A DNA stretch of 64,000 bases from Helichrysum umbraculigerum (taxonomy: Eukaryota > Streptophyta > Magnoliopsida > Asterales > Asteraceae). The notes under the pieces were generated by a model. It made no database searches. It saw only the letters and a program-made list of their open reading frames with translations, and was not told the origin of the DNA. Shown here in pieces: positions 1 to 11,725 of this stretch. The position numbers were made by a program, and so were the translations under genes. Position 1 is the first letter of the stretch; each line of letters begins with the position of its first letter. Location of the stretch: NCBI GenBank assembly GCA_949592205.1, contig CATIUR010000004.1, forward strand, positions 3,661,001 to 3,725,000. Direction: 5' to 3'.

Positions 1-283
1 ATTCAAAAACGTATTCCTTATTTTCAGTTCTGTCACCGAGTTGAGCTTGAATTTCTCGGGAATACGGCGTATTCGTTGGAATACGGTCGTATTCAATTGA
101 ATCCGGTCGTATTCCAGGGAATACGGCGGATTCAGCAAGTTTTCAGAAAATACTTGTTTTAGTTCCTAAGTTAAATGTAATAAGGAATAGAATGAATAAG
201 TAATAGAAGCTTGTAAGTAATAACGTGAAAAGAAAGAATCAATGTAAAAAAAAAAAAAAATGGTACGTTTTCGGGGTGTTTCA
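1..283 (+). repeat. 5' LTR, 3' end only
   Basis: Identical to 7139-7423 apart from the A-tract length. It contains the last part of the GAATACG/CGTATTC palindrome cluster and ends in GGGGTGTTTCA. Confidence 0.93.
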
Positions 284-286
284 AGT

Positions 287-298
287 TGGTATCAGAGC
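287..298 (+). other. Primer binding site (initiator tRNA-Met type)
   Basis: TGGTATCAGAGC lies three bases after the LTR end, matching the 3' end of plant initiator tRNA-Met as used by many gypsy and copia elements. Confidence 0.9.
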
Positions 299-624
299 AC
301 GGTTTAAGGGATTCAGGTATCCACCATTAGTGGATACTTGGACTTAGACCAATTTTATTATGATGTTGAGCATGATTTAGTAAGATATGTTATGGGTTAA
401 TGAATTGTTAATGATTCTTTACTCAAAGTGTGGCGTGCAGACTATGGATGTGTTTAATGTAATACGATAATTAGAGCGTCTGGCCAACGCAATGATTACC
501 ATATTACCTTATATGTATCCATGGAAATCACGAGACATTAGAGGATTGAATGTTAACAAGTTATTAACTGTTTATAGCAAAGTTTATGATAAGATAGACG
601 TTAAATGTTTAAGTTATTACGTTA

Positions 625-3600
625 ATGTGCTATGTGAACGTTTCAGATAAGATGAGTAAAGAAGTAGAGATTACTGATACAGGAGGCAGTCAAGATAGGT
701 CTCAGTCTCCTGTTCAAGATATAGATCCGATAATTGAGAAGATGAAGTCTTTCATTTCGCAAGAAATTGGTATTGCTCAGAAAGCATCTATTCCTCTTCT
801 AAAGTCAACGATTATAGAGACTGTTAGAGAGGTAGTGAGTGAAGAATTTCATAAACAGAAAGATAAAACAGTTGGAGTTAATCAAGAAGTACCTACTCAA
901 GCTCCAATTTCGGAAGAAAGTAGAAAGTTTAGTTATAAAGATTTTTCAACTTGTAATCCACCTGAGTTTGAAGGGGATTTAGATCCGATTAAATGTTATA
1001 GGTGGGTTATGGAGGTTGAAGGGGCTTTTACTACTTCACGTTGCCCAGCAGATTTGAAGGTAATCTTTGCTGCTAATCTCTTGAAGGCACGTGCTAAGAA
1101 TTGGTGGGAAGTTCAACGCCGTACCTTAGGGGATGAGGTTATAAATAAGATGAGTTGGGATGATTTTAAGAAGATGTTTGAGAATACTTATTCTCAAGAA
1201 GCAGATTTGAAAAGGATTCGTCGGGAGTTTCTTGCAATGGAACAAACGACTGAATCGATTAACGAGTTAGTTGGTGTATTTCTGGATAGAGCTCAATTCT
1301 GTCCAGATTATATGGAGAATCCAAAGCGGCTTATAGATCATTTTCATGAGGTGTTGAAGAAAGAAATAAGTCAGTTTATTCAACCTAGCCGTTGTAAGTC
1401 TTTTGAGGAGATTGTGAATGAAGCTCGTTTTCAAGAGTTAGAGTTAAAGAAAGGTGAGAAGACTGTGGCAAAAAGAAAAGTTGAATCAAGTCCTATTCCT
1501 TCAAAGAAGTTCAAAGCTAGTGATAGTTCTCGTCGAGAAGAGAAGAGGACAGAAAAGTCTGTACCTCCAGAATGTAAGAAATGTCACAAGAAGCATTTTG
1601 GAGTATGCAGATTCGGGTTAAATGTTTGTTATCAATGTGGTGAGGAAGGTCATTTCAGCAAGGACTGTCCTCATCCATTGAAGGTATGTTATGGATGCTA
1701 CGAGCCTGGTCATGTGAAGTCAGAATGTCCAAAGTTAAAGTCTCAGTCAGCTTCTTCAGCATATCGTAAGCCATCTGATAAGAAGTCGACTGAAGTTCCA
1801 AAAGCCAGGCCTCGTTCATTCCAGATCACAGCAGAGGAAGCTAAAGGGACCCCAGATGTAGTGTCAGGTACCTTTTTAGTAAACCTAATACCTGCATATG
1901 TTCTTTTTGATTCGGGTGCCTCTAGATCTTTTGTTTCAGAAAAGTTTAGTAAAAGTTTCATGATTCCACTTTCTGACTTAGACACTCCCTTAGATGTTGA
2001 AATTGCTGATGATAGAACAGTATATGTCACGAAAGTTTATAAAGGGTGTCGGTTAGAAATAAGTAATGAGCCTTTTTCCATAAATCTAATCCCTATGCAA
2101 ATGGGGGAATTCGATGTTGTAATTGGTATGGATTGGTTAGCAGCTCATGATGCAATGATTCAATGTGAGCAAAAGATTGTAAGAGTTAAGTTACCTCGTG
2201 GTGAATTGTTAGATATTTATGGAGAAAAGAAAGAAATGCATATCCCGGTTTGTACTTTTGCTAAAGCTAAGCGATATTTGTCACATGGTTGTCAAGCCTT
2301 TTTGGCTCATGTGATAGATGCTCAGATTCAAATTCCAAAGATTGAGGAAATTCCGGTGGTAAGAGAGTTTATTGATGTATTTCCCGATGAGTTACCGGGC
2401 ATTCCGCCCGATAGGCAAGTTGAATTTAAGATTGAATTGATGCCTGGAGCTATACCTATTGCTAAGACACCATATAGGCTTGCTCCAACCGAAATGCAGG
2501 AATTAATGAAACAGTTACAAGAACTGTTAGACAAAGGTTTTATACGCCCAAGTAGTTCTCCGTGGGGAGCTCCTATTTTATTTGTGAAAAAGAAAGATGG
2601 TTCAATGAGAATGTGCATAGATTATCGAGAGTTAAACAAGGTGACTATCAAGAATCGGTACCCATTACCTAGGATTGATGACTTGTTTGACCAGTTGCAG
2701 GGTGCTAGTTACTTTTCAAAGATTGATTTACGCTCTGGTTACCATCAATTGAAGGTCAGAGAGGAAGATGTTTGTAAAACTGCTTTTAGGACGAGGTATG
2801 GACATTATAAATTTGTGGTAATGCCATTTGGTTTGACGAATGCACCTGCAGCTTTTATGGATTTGATGAATAGAGTATGTCGCCCAATGCTTGATAAGTT
2901 TGTAATCGTGTTTATTGATGATATTTTAATCTATTCTAAATCCGCTAATGATCATGATTATCATTTAAGACAAGTGCTACATATGTTAAGGAAAGAGAAG
3001 CTTTATGCTAAGTTCTCGAAGTGTGAGTTTTGGCTTCGAGAAGTGCAGTTTTTAGGTCATGTTGTCAATAGTGAAGGTATTATGGTTGATCCAGTGAAAG
3101 TTGAAGCAGTCATGAAGTGGAGTGCTCCAACAACTCCAACGGAAGTTAGAAGTTTTCTTGGATTAGCTGGCTATTACAGACGGTTTATTCAAGACTTCTC
3201 GAAGATTGCAATGCCACTTACAAAGCTTACTAGAAAGAATATCAAGTTTGAATGGAATGATCAAGCAGAACAAGCTTTTCAGATTTTAAAGCAGAAACTC
3301 AGTCAAGCACCAGTCTTAGTACTTCCAGAAGGTACTGAAGACTTGGTGATATATTGTGATGCATCGTATAGTGGTTTGGGCTGTGTTCTTATGCAACGTG
3401 GCAAAGTGATAGCATATGCTTCTAGACAGTTAAAAGAGAATGAGAAGAATTACCCAACGCATGATTTAGAACTTGCAGCGGTGGTTTTTGCTTTAAAGAT
3501 ATGGAGACATTATCTCTATGGTGTGAAGAGTACTATTTATACAGATCACAAAAGTTTAAAGTATTTCTTTGACCAGAGAGATTTGAATATGAGACAAAGA

Positions 3601-5196
3601 AGATGGTTAGATCTTGTTAAAGACTATGATTGTGAAATATTGTACCACCCGGGGAAAGCTAACGTTGTAGCTGATGCTTTAAGAAGAAATGCAGCTCATC
3701 TTGCATTAACAGTTAAATCTCTTAGAATTTCTGTTACTCCTAGCTTGTTTGATCAAATTAAAGAAGCACAGCAAAAAGCTTGGAGAGAAAAAGATATTCA
3801 ATCAGAACGGATCAAAGGTCAAGTTGATAGTATTGTGGAAGATTCACGTGGGTTAAAGACACGTTATGGTAGAATTTGGATTCCAAATTCTTGGGATTTG
3901 AAGACATTATTGTTAGATGAAGCTCATAAATCAAAGTATTCCATTCATCCTGGCGCAACAAAGATGTACCACGACTTAAGATCAGAATATTGGTGGCCAG
4001 GTATGAAAAGAGATATTGTTAAATATGTTGAACAGTGTTTAACTTGTTTACAGGTGAAGGCTGAGCATCAGAAGCCATATGGAAAGATGCAGCCTTTAGA
4101 CATACCTGTTTGGAAGTGGGAACACATAACGATGGATCTCATCACCAAATTGCCAAAGACTCAGCGTCAGCATGATGCAATTTGGGTGATAGTGGATAGA
4201 TTGACGAAAAGTGCATTATTTCTACCGATTAAAGAAACGATGTCTATTGAAGCTTTGGCAGATTTATATGTTAAGGAAGTAGTTGCACGTCATGGTATGC
4301 CAATCTCTATTGTCTCGGATAGAGATAGTAGATTTACTTCAAGGTTTTGGGCCAAATTTCAAGATGACATTGGTACACGTATTAATCTTAGCACAGCTTA
4401 CCACCCGCAGACAGATGGTCAAAGTGAAAGAACGATACAGACTTTAGAAGACATGTTGCGGGCGTGTGTTATAGATTTTGGAGGTAATTGGGATGTGCAT
4501 TTACCGTTAGCAGAATTCTCCTACAATAACAGTTATCATGCAAGTATAGGTATGCCACCTTACGAGATGTTATATGGGAGAAAGTGTAGAACTCCAATAT
4601 GTTGGGGTGAAGTCGGGCAAAGAGAAATGGGCAGTACAGATATAGTGCAACAGACGACAGAAAAGATTGATCAAATCAGAGAAAGATTAAAGATTGCTCA
4701 AGATAGACAGAAGTCGTATGCCGACAAAAGAAGACGTCCATTAGAGTTTAAGGTTGGAGATATGGTTATGTTAAAGGTATCTCCATGGAAAGGTATTATC
4801 AGATTCAGGAAACGAGGCAAGTTAAGTCCTCGGTTCATTGGTCCATTTAAGATTTTAGAAAGAGTTGGAAAAGTAGCTTATCGTCTTGAGCTACCAAGTG
4901 AATTGGCAAGTATCCATAGCACTTTCCATGTTTCGTATTTAAGGAAGTGCTTAGTGGATGAGGCATCTTATGTGCCATTGGAAGAAATAGAAATCAATGA
5001 TCAATTGAATTATGTTGAACAACCAATAGCTATTCTAGATGAGAAAGTCAAGAAGTTAAGAAATAAAGATATCCGGTTGTTTAGAATCCAATGGAAGCAT
5101 AGAAAAGGTTCAGAGTTCACATGGGAGCCGGAGGAAGAAATTATTGTTTATTATCCGGCTTTATATCAAGAATGGATTGTGAGGACACAATCCTGA
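625..5196 (+). CDS. gag-pol: Gag-Pol polyprotein of Tekay/Del-like chromovirus
   Basis: One frame of 1523 codons encoding capsid, protease, reverse transcriptase, RNase H and integrase for retrotransposition. Seen in order: retrotransposon Gag region (about residues 110-270); CCHC zinc knuckles near 335 and 355; aspartic protease DSGAS at 429; RT with FIDD active site at 763-766; RNase H starting YCDAS at 910; integrase zinc-binding HHCC around 1100-1141 and catalytic D1171, D1232 and E1268; then a chromodomain-like tail (about 1460-1515). No stops or frameshifts. An in-frame ATG at 652 could also be the start; 625 is simply the first ATG. All catalytic residues I could check are present, so autonomy is plausible, but expression is unknown. 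Confidence 0.95.
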   Translation: MCYVNVSDKMSKEVEITDTGGSQDRSQSPVQDIDPIIEKMKSFISQEIGIAQKASIPLLKSTIIETVREVVSEEFHKQKDKTVGVNQEVPTQAPISEESRKFSYKDFSTCNPPEFEGDLDPIKCYRWVMEVEGAFTTSRCPADLKVIFAANLLKARAKNWWEVQRRTLGDEVINKMSWDDFKKMFENTYSQEADLKRIRREFLAMEQTTESINELVGVFLDRAQFCPDYMENPKRLIDHFHEVLKKEISQFIQPSRCKSFEEIVNEARFQELELKKGEKTVAKRKVESSPIPSKKFKASDSSRREEKRTEKSVPPECKKCHKKHFGVCRFGLNVCYQCGEEGHFSKDCPHPLKVCYGCYEPGHVKSECPKLKSQSASSAYRKPSDKKSTEVPKARPRSFQITAEEAKGTPDVVSGTFLVNLIPAYVLFDSGASRSFVSEKFSKSFMIPLSDLDTPLDVEIADDRTVYVTKVYKGCRLEISNEPFSINLIPMQMGEFDVVIGMDWLAAHDAMIQCEQKIVRVKLPRGELLDIYGEKKEMHIPVCTFAKAKRYLSHGCQAFLAHVIDAQIQIPKIEEIPVVREFIDVFPDELPGIPPDRQVEFKIELMPGAIPIAKTPYRLAPTEMQELMKQLQELLDKGFIRPSSSPWGAPILFVKKKDGSMRMCIDYRELNKVTIKNRYPLPRIDDLFDQLQGASYFSKIDLRSGYHQLKVREEDVCKTAFRTRYGHYKFVVMPFGLTNAPAAFMDLMNRVCRPMLDKFVIVFIDDILIYSKSANDHDYHLRQVLHMLRKEKLYAKFSKCEFWLREVQFLGHVVNSEGIMVDPVKVEAVMKWSAPTTPTEVRSFLGLAGYYRRFIQDFSKIAMPLTKLTRKNIKFEWNDQAEQAFQILKQKLSQAPVLVLPEGTEDLVIYCDASYSGLGCVLMQRGKVIAYASRQLKENEKNYPTHDLELAAVVFALKIWRHYLYGVKSTIYTDHKSLKYFFDQRDLNMRQRRWLDLVKDYDCEILYHPGKANVVADALRRNAAHLALTVKSLRISVTPSLFDQIKEAQQKAWREKDIQSERIKGQVDSIVEDSRGLKTRYGRIWIPNSWDLKTLLLDEAHKSKYSIHPGATKMYHDLRSEYWWPGMKRDIVKYVEQCLTCLQVKAEHQKPYGKMQPLDIPVWKWEHITMDLITKLPKTQRQHDAIWVIVDRLTKSALFLPIKETMSIEALADLYVKEVVARHGMPISIVSDRDSRFTSRFWAKFQDDIGTRINLSTAYHPQTDGQSERTIQTLEDMLRACVIDFGGNWDVHLPLAEFSYNNSYHASIGMPPYEMLYGRKCRTPICWGEVGQREMGSTDIVQQTTEKIDQIRERLKIAQDRQKSYADKRRRPLEFKVGDMVMLKVSPWKGIIRFRKRGKLSPRFIGPFKILERVGKVAYRLELPSELASIHSTFHVSYLRKCLVDEASYVPLEEIEINDQLNYVEQPIAILDEKVKKLRNKDIRLFRIQWKHRKGSEFTWEPEEEIIVYYPALYQEWIVRTQS

Positions 5197-5202
5197 ATAA
5201 GT

Positions 5203-5211
5203 AGGGGAGAG
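5203..5211 (+). other. Polypurine tract
   Basis: A purine run (AGGGGAGAG) lies one base before the TG of the 3' LTR, as expected for the plus-strand primer. Confidence 0.85.
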
Positions 5212-5212
5212 T

Positions 5213-7423
5213 TGTAACACCCCTAAAATATGTAAGTTTTTATAGTTTAATATACGTTTACGTTTCAGTTTTTAATATGTATTTAATATGTTTAAATGTT
5301 AAAGTAACGAAAAGGTTAGAATTTGGTTAGAGGACTAACCAATTAAAAGAAAAGTCGTTAGAGGGGTTAGATATGTAAAGAAGGAAAGTACAGGGGGTTA
5401 AAGTGTAAAAATGTTAATACTTATCTCCTACATTCAGAAATGTTCCAGATTTTATTTCATATGTACGTATGTATGCGTGTGAGTAAAAGAGAGGGAAAAA
5501 GAAACCAAGAGAAAGAAATCAGAATTAAGCAAGCAAGTGATTGAATTAGGGTTTAAGAATTTCAATTAAACATCTCCAAGGTATGTATTGTTTCTCTAGT
5601 TGCTCAATTTAAGTTAGGGTTTAAGTTTCTATAAACCCTAGATGATAGAAAGATCATGTATGGTAATTTATTTGATGAATTAGTGTTCCATGAGTGTTAG
5701 TAAGTTAGTTTCTATGCTTAGTTTATGTTAAATTAGTTAAACAAGTCATGTTTATATGTAATTGGGTTTTGATAGATTATGAGTTTATGAGAATTTAAGA
5801 ATTTAGATGAATTGGTGATGATTATGATTATGAAAGTGATGTTTACCCAATTACATATGATTATAAAGTCAAATTAAGGAACACTAGTGATGTATGATAG
5901 GTGTTAGTGAGTAACACCTAGTTATGAGATTTAAGATTAAGAAAGTAAAGTGTTATGTTAATTGATCATGCTATGTATTTATTTGTATAGGTGATCAAGC
6001 AAGAGAAGTTATTTCAAGTTGTGTTAAGTTTCAAGATAAAGGTAAGTAGATGGATATGAATGTGGAATCAAGTAATGGGTGAGCCATTAGCTTGATGGTT
6101 TTCCAAGTAATGGATCATGACCATTAGCTTGGTATAAATGTTAACTAGTAGTAGTTAGCATGATGATGTTTAAGGATCCTTAATGTGATGTTATGTTTAT
6201 ATTTATGTAAAAGATTCCATTACTTACTAAGCATTAGCTTACGTGTTATGTTTAAACGTTTTCAGGTGAGCCAAGTGTCAATAGAGGGGACTTGGGCAAG
6301 GGACACGTTTAAAAGCTTTTGGTGGAGCTTGTTGCACGGTTTTGGTAACAAGCTAATCCCTCTTAATCATGCTCTTGATATGTACACCCCTGTTGTAAAG
6401 TTTAAGACTTGTAGTTTGATGTTTTGAAAATATTATGTAGTCTCACTTATAGTATATGTGATGTTTTGAGAAAAGTCAACTCTGTGGTCAAAGTTAAAGT
6501 CAAAGTCAGAGTTGAGGTCATAGTAGTGAGACTTGTATGTTTAAAGTTTGAATTAGCAATGAATGTATAAAAGTTTGACATAAACGTGAAATGTACCTTT
6601 TATGAGTATAATGGTTAAAGGTTGATGTTTATGAGTTAATCGGACTTAAATAAGTCAATTGGGTGAGAATTGACCAAAAGAATGGGTTGAAATGGTTAAA
6701 GACCCAATCGGGTCGTTTTGGTGCCCAAATGGGTGACCAATAAGTTTTATGAGTTATATTCAAGTAAAGTCAAACGTAATGGTACCAATAAGTTGTAAAT
6801 GATGTATTGAAAGTATGGTAAAAAGACCAAAGTCAGATGTTGAGTGAATAAGAACTTGATGTGTCAAAATTTTGGTTAGAAATAGCCGAAATTGAGTTAA
6901 CGGGTCAAAACGAGATTTAATGCGAAATTTGAAAAAGTGAAAAAGTATAAACGTTCTTATGGTCAAAGTAAAGTTGCCTGCAAAATTTCAGGTCACCAGG
7001 TATCGTCATTTTAAAGTTATGCACGTTTAAAGTTCGAGTTTTGGTCATAAAATGTGCAGGCTGCTGGAACTGGATGAATCCGGTCGTATTCATAGGAATA
7101 CGGTCGTATTCATGGGAATACGGCGTATTCCCAACCGTATTCAAAAACGTATTCCTTATTTTCAGTTCTGTCACCGAGTTGAGCTTGAATTTCTCGGGAA
7201 TACGGCGTATTCGTTGGAATACGGTCGTATTCAATTGAATCCGGTCGTATTCCAGGGAATACGGCGGATTCAGCAAGTTTTCAGAAAATACTTGTTTTAG
7301 TTCCTAAGTTAAATGTAATAAGGAATAGAATGAATAAGTAATAGAAGCTTGTAAGTAATAACGTGAAAAGAAAGAATCAATGTAAAAAAAAAAAAAAAAA
7401 TGGTACGTTTTCGGGGTGTTTCA
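5213..7423 (+). repeat. 3' LTR (2211 bp)
   Basis: Starts TGTAACACCCC and ends GGGGTGTTTCA, with short inverted repeats at the ends. The 3' third contains a cluster of GAATACG/CGTATTC palindromes (7078-7268), then an A-tract just before the terminus. The block GGGT...GACCCAA...CCCAAATGGGT near 6700-6740 recurs in the solo LTR (20220-20260) and in the LARD interior (18270-18300), showing common descent. Confidence 0.93.
7078..7268 (+). repeat. Palindromic repeat cluster in LTR (GAATACG/CGTATTC)
   Basis: At least six near-perfect palindromes of 15-16 bp, GAATACG facing CGTATTC with one or two central bases, some degenerate as GAATCCG. The tail of the cluster is also present at 1-130 in the 5' LTR. 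Confidence 0.9.
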
Positions 7424-7439
7424 ATTTTGAAGGTGGCAA

Positions 7440-10400
7440 TCTATTCTATCTACTAAAGAGGGGATGCGCTGACATCATGAAGCTGATTTGGCACCAATTG
7501 AAGCAATAGAATACGCTGATGTGTCATGCCCACATGAATCCGCTGATGTCATAATATAGTATTATTTTAATCTGAATTCTTTTTTAAATTATAAAAAACG
7601 AATTGAAAAAGGCAGTATTTTGTCATTTCCCAAAGCAGTGTTGAATTTATTTGTTTTGTCATTTCCCAAGGCAGCATGCAAAAAGATAATAGTGATAAAT
7701 AAGTGGGTAAATTAAATCGCTAAATTAATATTTATTTTGAATTTTGAATTCCTTTTGTTATTTCCTATGTAGTTGCGTGCCTAGCCCTAAATGCTCAATC
7801 GTTTCATTGGTCAATATTTGCACGCCATATCCCTCTCTGTATTTGGGTTGGAAACCGAATAGTTATCTTCTCCAACAATAAACACGCCATATCCATCTAC
7901 CACATAAAGCAATATTAGTTTTCACACCTCTGCATTGTAAATTTAAAATCTGCAACATTTTTCTCTACTTCCCATTACTCCTTTTTCAAGATTCCAAATT
8001 CAAATTCAATCTTCCTCTCCATGTCATTATTTTCATATTTCTAATATCTAATCAAATCACAATCTTATATGTGCAAGAATATTTCTTCTGTCACAATTTT
8101 ATTGTTACTCATCTTCGAAGTACATATCGCTAGTTATTTTGCAGGTTATACTTCACCGCTTTGTCACCACCGCTATTCTCAGGCCACCACTGCATCTCAC
8201 TTTGAAGAAATATGACGGCGGCGTTTGATTGAAAAAAAACCCGATGGGGTGATTCCGGATGGTTGGTGGTTATTCGAGTGGAATGCTGTAGACAAAATTC
8301 AGCGATGTGGGTTTTTGCAGGTGGTCGGAGATGGACTGATTCCGACGTTGGTAGAAGATGGTGATTGTGTTGTGAGTGTTTTTTCAAACTTTGTTCTTAA
8401 TATTTGTTGTTAAATTTGTTGTTAATAATGTGATATATATAATATATGTAGTTTGTGAGTTTGGATATGAAAGCTTGAAATCCATCTCATAGATGGAGAA
8501 AGGTAGAAGATCGTGTTAGATGTGCGTGTCCTGAATCTAAGATGTGCGTGTTTTGTAAATGACGGGTTTGGCATTCAATTTGTTTTGTTGCAGGACTGAA
8601 TCTAAGATCAAAGTTTCATAAACTTTTATTTGGATTATATATGTTCAGAAGTTACAAGTAAATGATGATTATGCAGTGCATGAAAGGTGTTCGATGAAAT
8701 GCCTGGGATAAATAGAGTAATTGGTATGATTTCTTTTACACCTGTTTTCATTAGCAGATTATTGATTTCTAAATTTAGTTGTAAAGCTTTCTTCTTTTAA
8801 GTACATATGTATGGTTATTCTTAAGTGACTTAGCTTTAAGTTGTTGTTTAGAAGTAAATGAATTGCTTATCGTCTACCATTTTCTTCTTTGGATGTGCAT
8901 AGGGTCGGAATCATGTAGCTTAGTTGTTTTACAGACGAGGACACAGAAGACAAGGCTCTCGGGCTGATATTTTCAACTTTCTAAAACTTCTCTTTACGTT
9001 GCATATGTGATATTCAGTAACATTTGATCTATTTATATTTCTACAAATATGTTTTATTTGTTGTTTACTCTACAACAATATTTTAAATATGTAAATGAGA
9101 AGTTGCTAAAAGGATGAACTGTTTATGTACTAGGAACATGGATGTTTGGTGAAACATGGATGTTTATGTCATGAACTTTTGGTATTTCACAGTCAAGAGT
9201 CAAGAGTGATAGCTGATGATGCATTTGATTTTTTAATTTGGAGAATGGTTCTCATGAACTTTTGGATTTTCACAATCAAAAGAGATAGTTGATGATACAT
9301 TAGATAACCTTTCACATAAAACACTAATATTTCTTTGAGTCTACCCACTTTTCCTTTTCTAGAAATCATAATTTTAACTGTAATAAAGTAACTAACTGAT
9401 AATAACAGGTGTCCTCAAACTCTATGTAGAGTTTACACTTTTTAGAAGGGTACTTTTGGTGTTTGACGTTATTCTTCAACTATATATAGAAGTTATGATT
9501 GTAGTGGGAGTGCGGGACGAATGAAGTAAATAATCTACTTGGTGTTGTTTTGTTATTATCTTCTCTCAGGAACATAGGATGCGTCTTGGACTAAAAGCCA
9601 TTTTTCACATTGAAGGTACTTTTGTGTTCTCTCTTAAGAATTCTGTATTTTCAGCAATTGATTGATTGATTGATACTAACGATGAATGAATTAGGTTGAA
9701 ATGTGTACCAATTAAGCGTATAATCTTTTCTTAGCAATAACTTTCCAAAAAAGTAATTGTTGTAATTTTCATCTAGAAATTAAAGCTCTTGCGGTCTTGC
9801 CTTTTCGAATGTTACTGTGATTAGAGTGTTGTAGTGTTTGTTAGTGAAGCAAAGCTGATTGATATAATTATAATTTACTGATTTATCATTTGCAGCATTT
9901 GTAGCCAAGTTTATGAGCATTTACAAAGGCTTTCTAATCGCGACCTTTGGTTGAAGCCAACCGACATGCTGTCTGTGAACTTGATATATGCTTGAGGCTT
10001 CTGTTTATTGAGCTTCATTTGTTTCGTTAAGAAAGCCTTTTGCAACATTTGTACCTTTCACAGTAACATGATAAGCATAATTTGTATAGTTTATTATGGT
10101 GATAATCTCAACAAATATCTGCCATATCATTTTGTTATTTTTGGAGTTTTCATTTATTTGGATAATTTGATTGATATGGCAAAACATTAAACATCCGGTT
10201 GTATTGTTTGAACATTTGTAACAAGTATAATTTTTATTTTATACGTTCATTAGTTACTAAGTTCATTTATAGTCTACAAACAATTCAACTTATGATTAAA
10301 TTAATATGAATTTGTAGATAACTTAAAGAGATTTGTGGAGGTGCAGTGTGTCACTTTACATTTATCTATTTGATCATTGGGTATAATAAAAATACGCTAA

Positions 10401-10615
10401 TAAAAGGTTGTCGTATGATCACTCTATTACGATTATATAATTTAACTTATATATTCAAAAATGATAATGATAAAATTATAATAAAGGATAAATCATAATT
10501 TTAATTTTAAGTATAATGTTATACGTTGTATATGTTACGGAATAACCTATCAAATAATCTTATAATATTATTATTATTTTCATCAAACCCGTGTTATCAC
10601 GGGTCATAAAACTAG
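7440..10615 (+). mobile_element. Non-autonomous Helitron (3.2 kb)
   Basis: The 5' end starts TCTATTCTATCTAC after an A. The 3' end is CTAG followed by T, giving the A/T insertion site typical of Helitrons. A 7-bp stem (ACCCGTG/CACGGGT, loop TTAT, 10587-10604) stands 7 bases before the CTAG. No Rep/helicase frame is present. The interior has exon-like pieces near 8190-8400 with possible splice signals, such as a T-rich tract and CAG near 8320, but I recognise no captured gene. Confidence 0.85.
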
Positions 10616-10858
10616 TTTTATAAATATTTTGAAGTTTGATTTGATCGGTTCATTGCACTTTTGCTCAGGTGAAGCTTTTTTTTTTTTTTGTTCACATCAT
10701 TTTGGTGTGGTGAAGTTTACTTTTTTATTCTTAACATAAGGTTATGATATTATGAATCCTTATTTTTATAAGGTCACATAGTTTTTAATGAGATGAAGTT
10801 AATTTTATTTGTTAACATTAATTTCACTACTTCAAACATGCTAACGATAATTAAATAA

Positions 10859-10989
10859 GGGTATTGATATATACAACAAATATTTTTATTTATACACCAA
10901 AAATATGCATTACAGTTTTGTATAGTACTATATCAAGATGCATCAAAAGTGATGTATATATTAAAATATTTGTTGTATTTATCAACCCC
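10859..10989. mobile_element. Mutator-like MITE, 131 bp (family 1, copy 1)
   Basis: Imperfect terminal inverted repeats: GGGTATTGATATATACAAC at left and GGGGTTGATAAATACAAC as the complement of the right end. The target duplication is AATTAAATAA (10849-10858 and 10990-10999), in line with the 9-10 bp made by Mutator-like transposases. A second copy lies at 63600-63729. Confidence 0.82.
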
Positions 10990-11000
10990 AATTAAATAAA

Positions 11001-11725
11001 GGGAGCTGAAAGGACAAATATACCCTTTACATTTACCATACATTTCTTTTCTAAAAATTCACCCTTGCTCCCTGCAATTCCAAAAGTCAAAACCCATTTC
11101 TTCCACCAATCTTTCCATTCCCGGCTGGGCCAAATTACATTCAAAAGTCAAACTGAAAATCAAAAGATCTTTTATTCCAATTCTGAGAGATTAAGTGTTA
11201 AACTTATATCTATTATAGGTGGATTTTTTTTCAATTTTTGCGTATCAAGTGTAAAAAAAAGGTGATATATGACTAAATAAGTAAATATCAAACTTAAATA
11301 CACAAACACTTGTACAAACTTCTTTTCCATATGGATCATATGGATATTGAACCAGCAAGCTCAAACAAGCACACATTTATAAATCGGAGTACATGATGTA
11401 TGCGTATCTACAGAGAGAAAAATCAAACGTAGAGAGATAAATATCATTTGGTTTTATTTTGTTTATTATTATGAGTTGCTAATTGCTATGAAAAGAATAT
11501 GATCAATCGTGATGTATAGTGATACTGTACAATCGTGAAGGGGGGGGGGGGGGGGGGGGGGGGAAGAAAAAGCAATCATTTTAAAGGGTTTTGATTTTTG
11601 AATTGTAGGAAGCAAAGGTGGTTTTTTTGAAAAGAGATGTGTGGTAAGTGTAAAGGGTATAATTGTCCTTTTAGGTTATAAATTTTGTGAAAGAAGTAAA
11701 ACCCCTCTTGAAAATATCAGCTCCC
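11001..11725. mobile_element. Mutator-like MITE, 725 bp
   Basis: Terminal inverted repeats begin GGGAGCTGA and continue for over 100 bp with an indel of about 40 bp. The 9-bp target duplication TTAAATAAA is perfect (10992-11000 and 11726-11734). The interior has no gene but holds an uninterrupted run of 24 G (11540-11563). Confidence 0.88.
11540..11563 (+). repeat. Poly-G homopolymer (24 bases)
   Basis: Uninterrupted G run inside the 725-bp Mutator-like MITE; G-quadruplex-prone and hard to sequence, so the exact length may be an assembly estimate. Confidence 0.95.

Larger units (their letters stand above)
1..7423 (+). mobile_element. Ty3/gypsy chromovirus (Tekay/Del-like), nearly complete
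   Basis: An LTR retrotransposon entering the window inside its 5' LTR. Order: 5' LTR tail, tRNA-Met-type primer binding site, leader, single gag-pol frame, polypurine tract, full 3' LTR of 2211 bp bounded by TG and CA. The chromodomain-like C-terminus and the single frame place it with Tekay/Del chromoviruses. The 283 bp of 5' LTR visible here match the end of the 3' LTR at every base except the poly-A run (15 versus 17 A). With an open 1523-codon frame this indicates a recent insertion. The left target duplication lies outside the window; the right copy would be the five bases after 7423. Confidence 0.95.

Noticed and set aside
6185..7300. Small frames in the 3' LTR
   Set aside because: LTR sequence; frames follow the GAATACG palindromes and show no family match.
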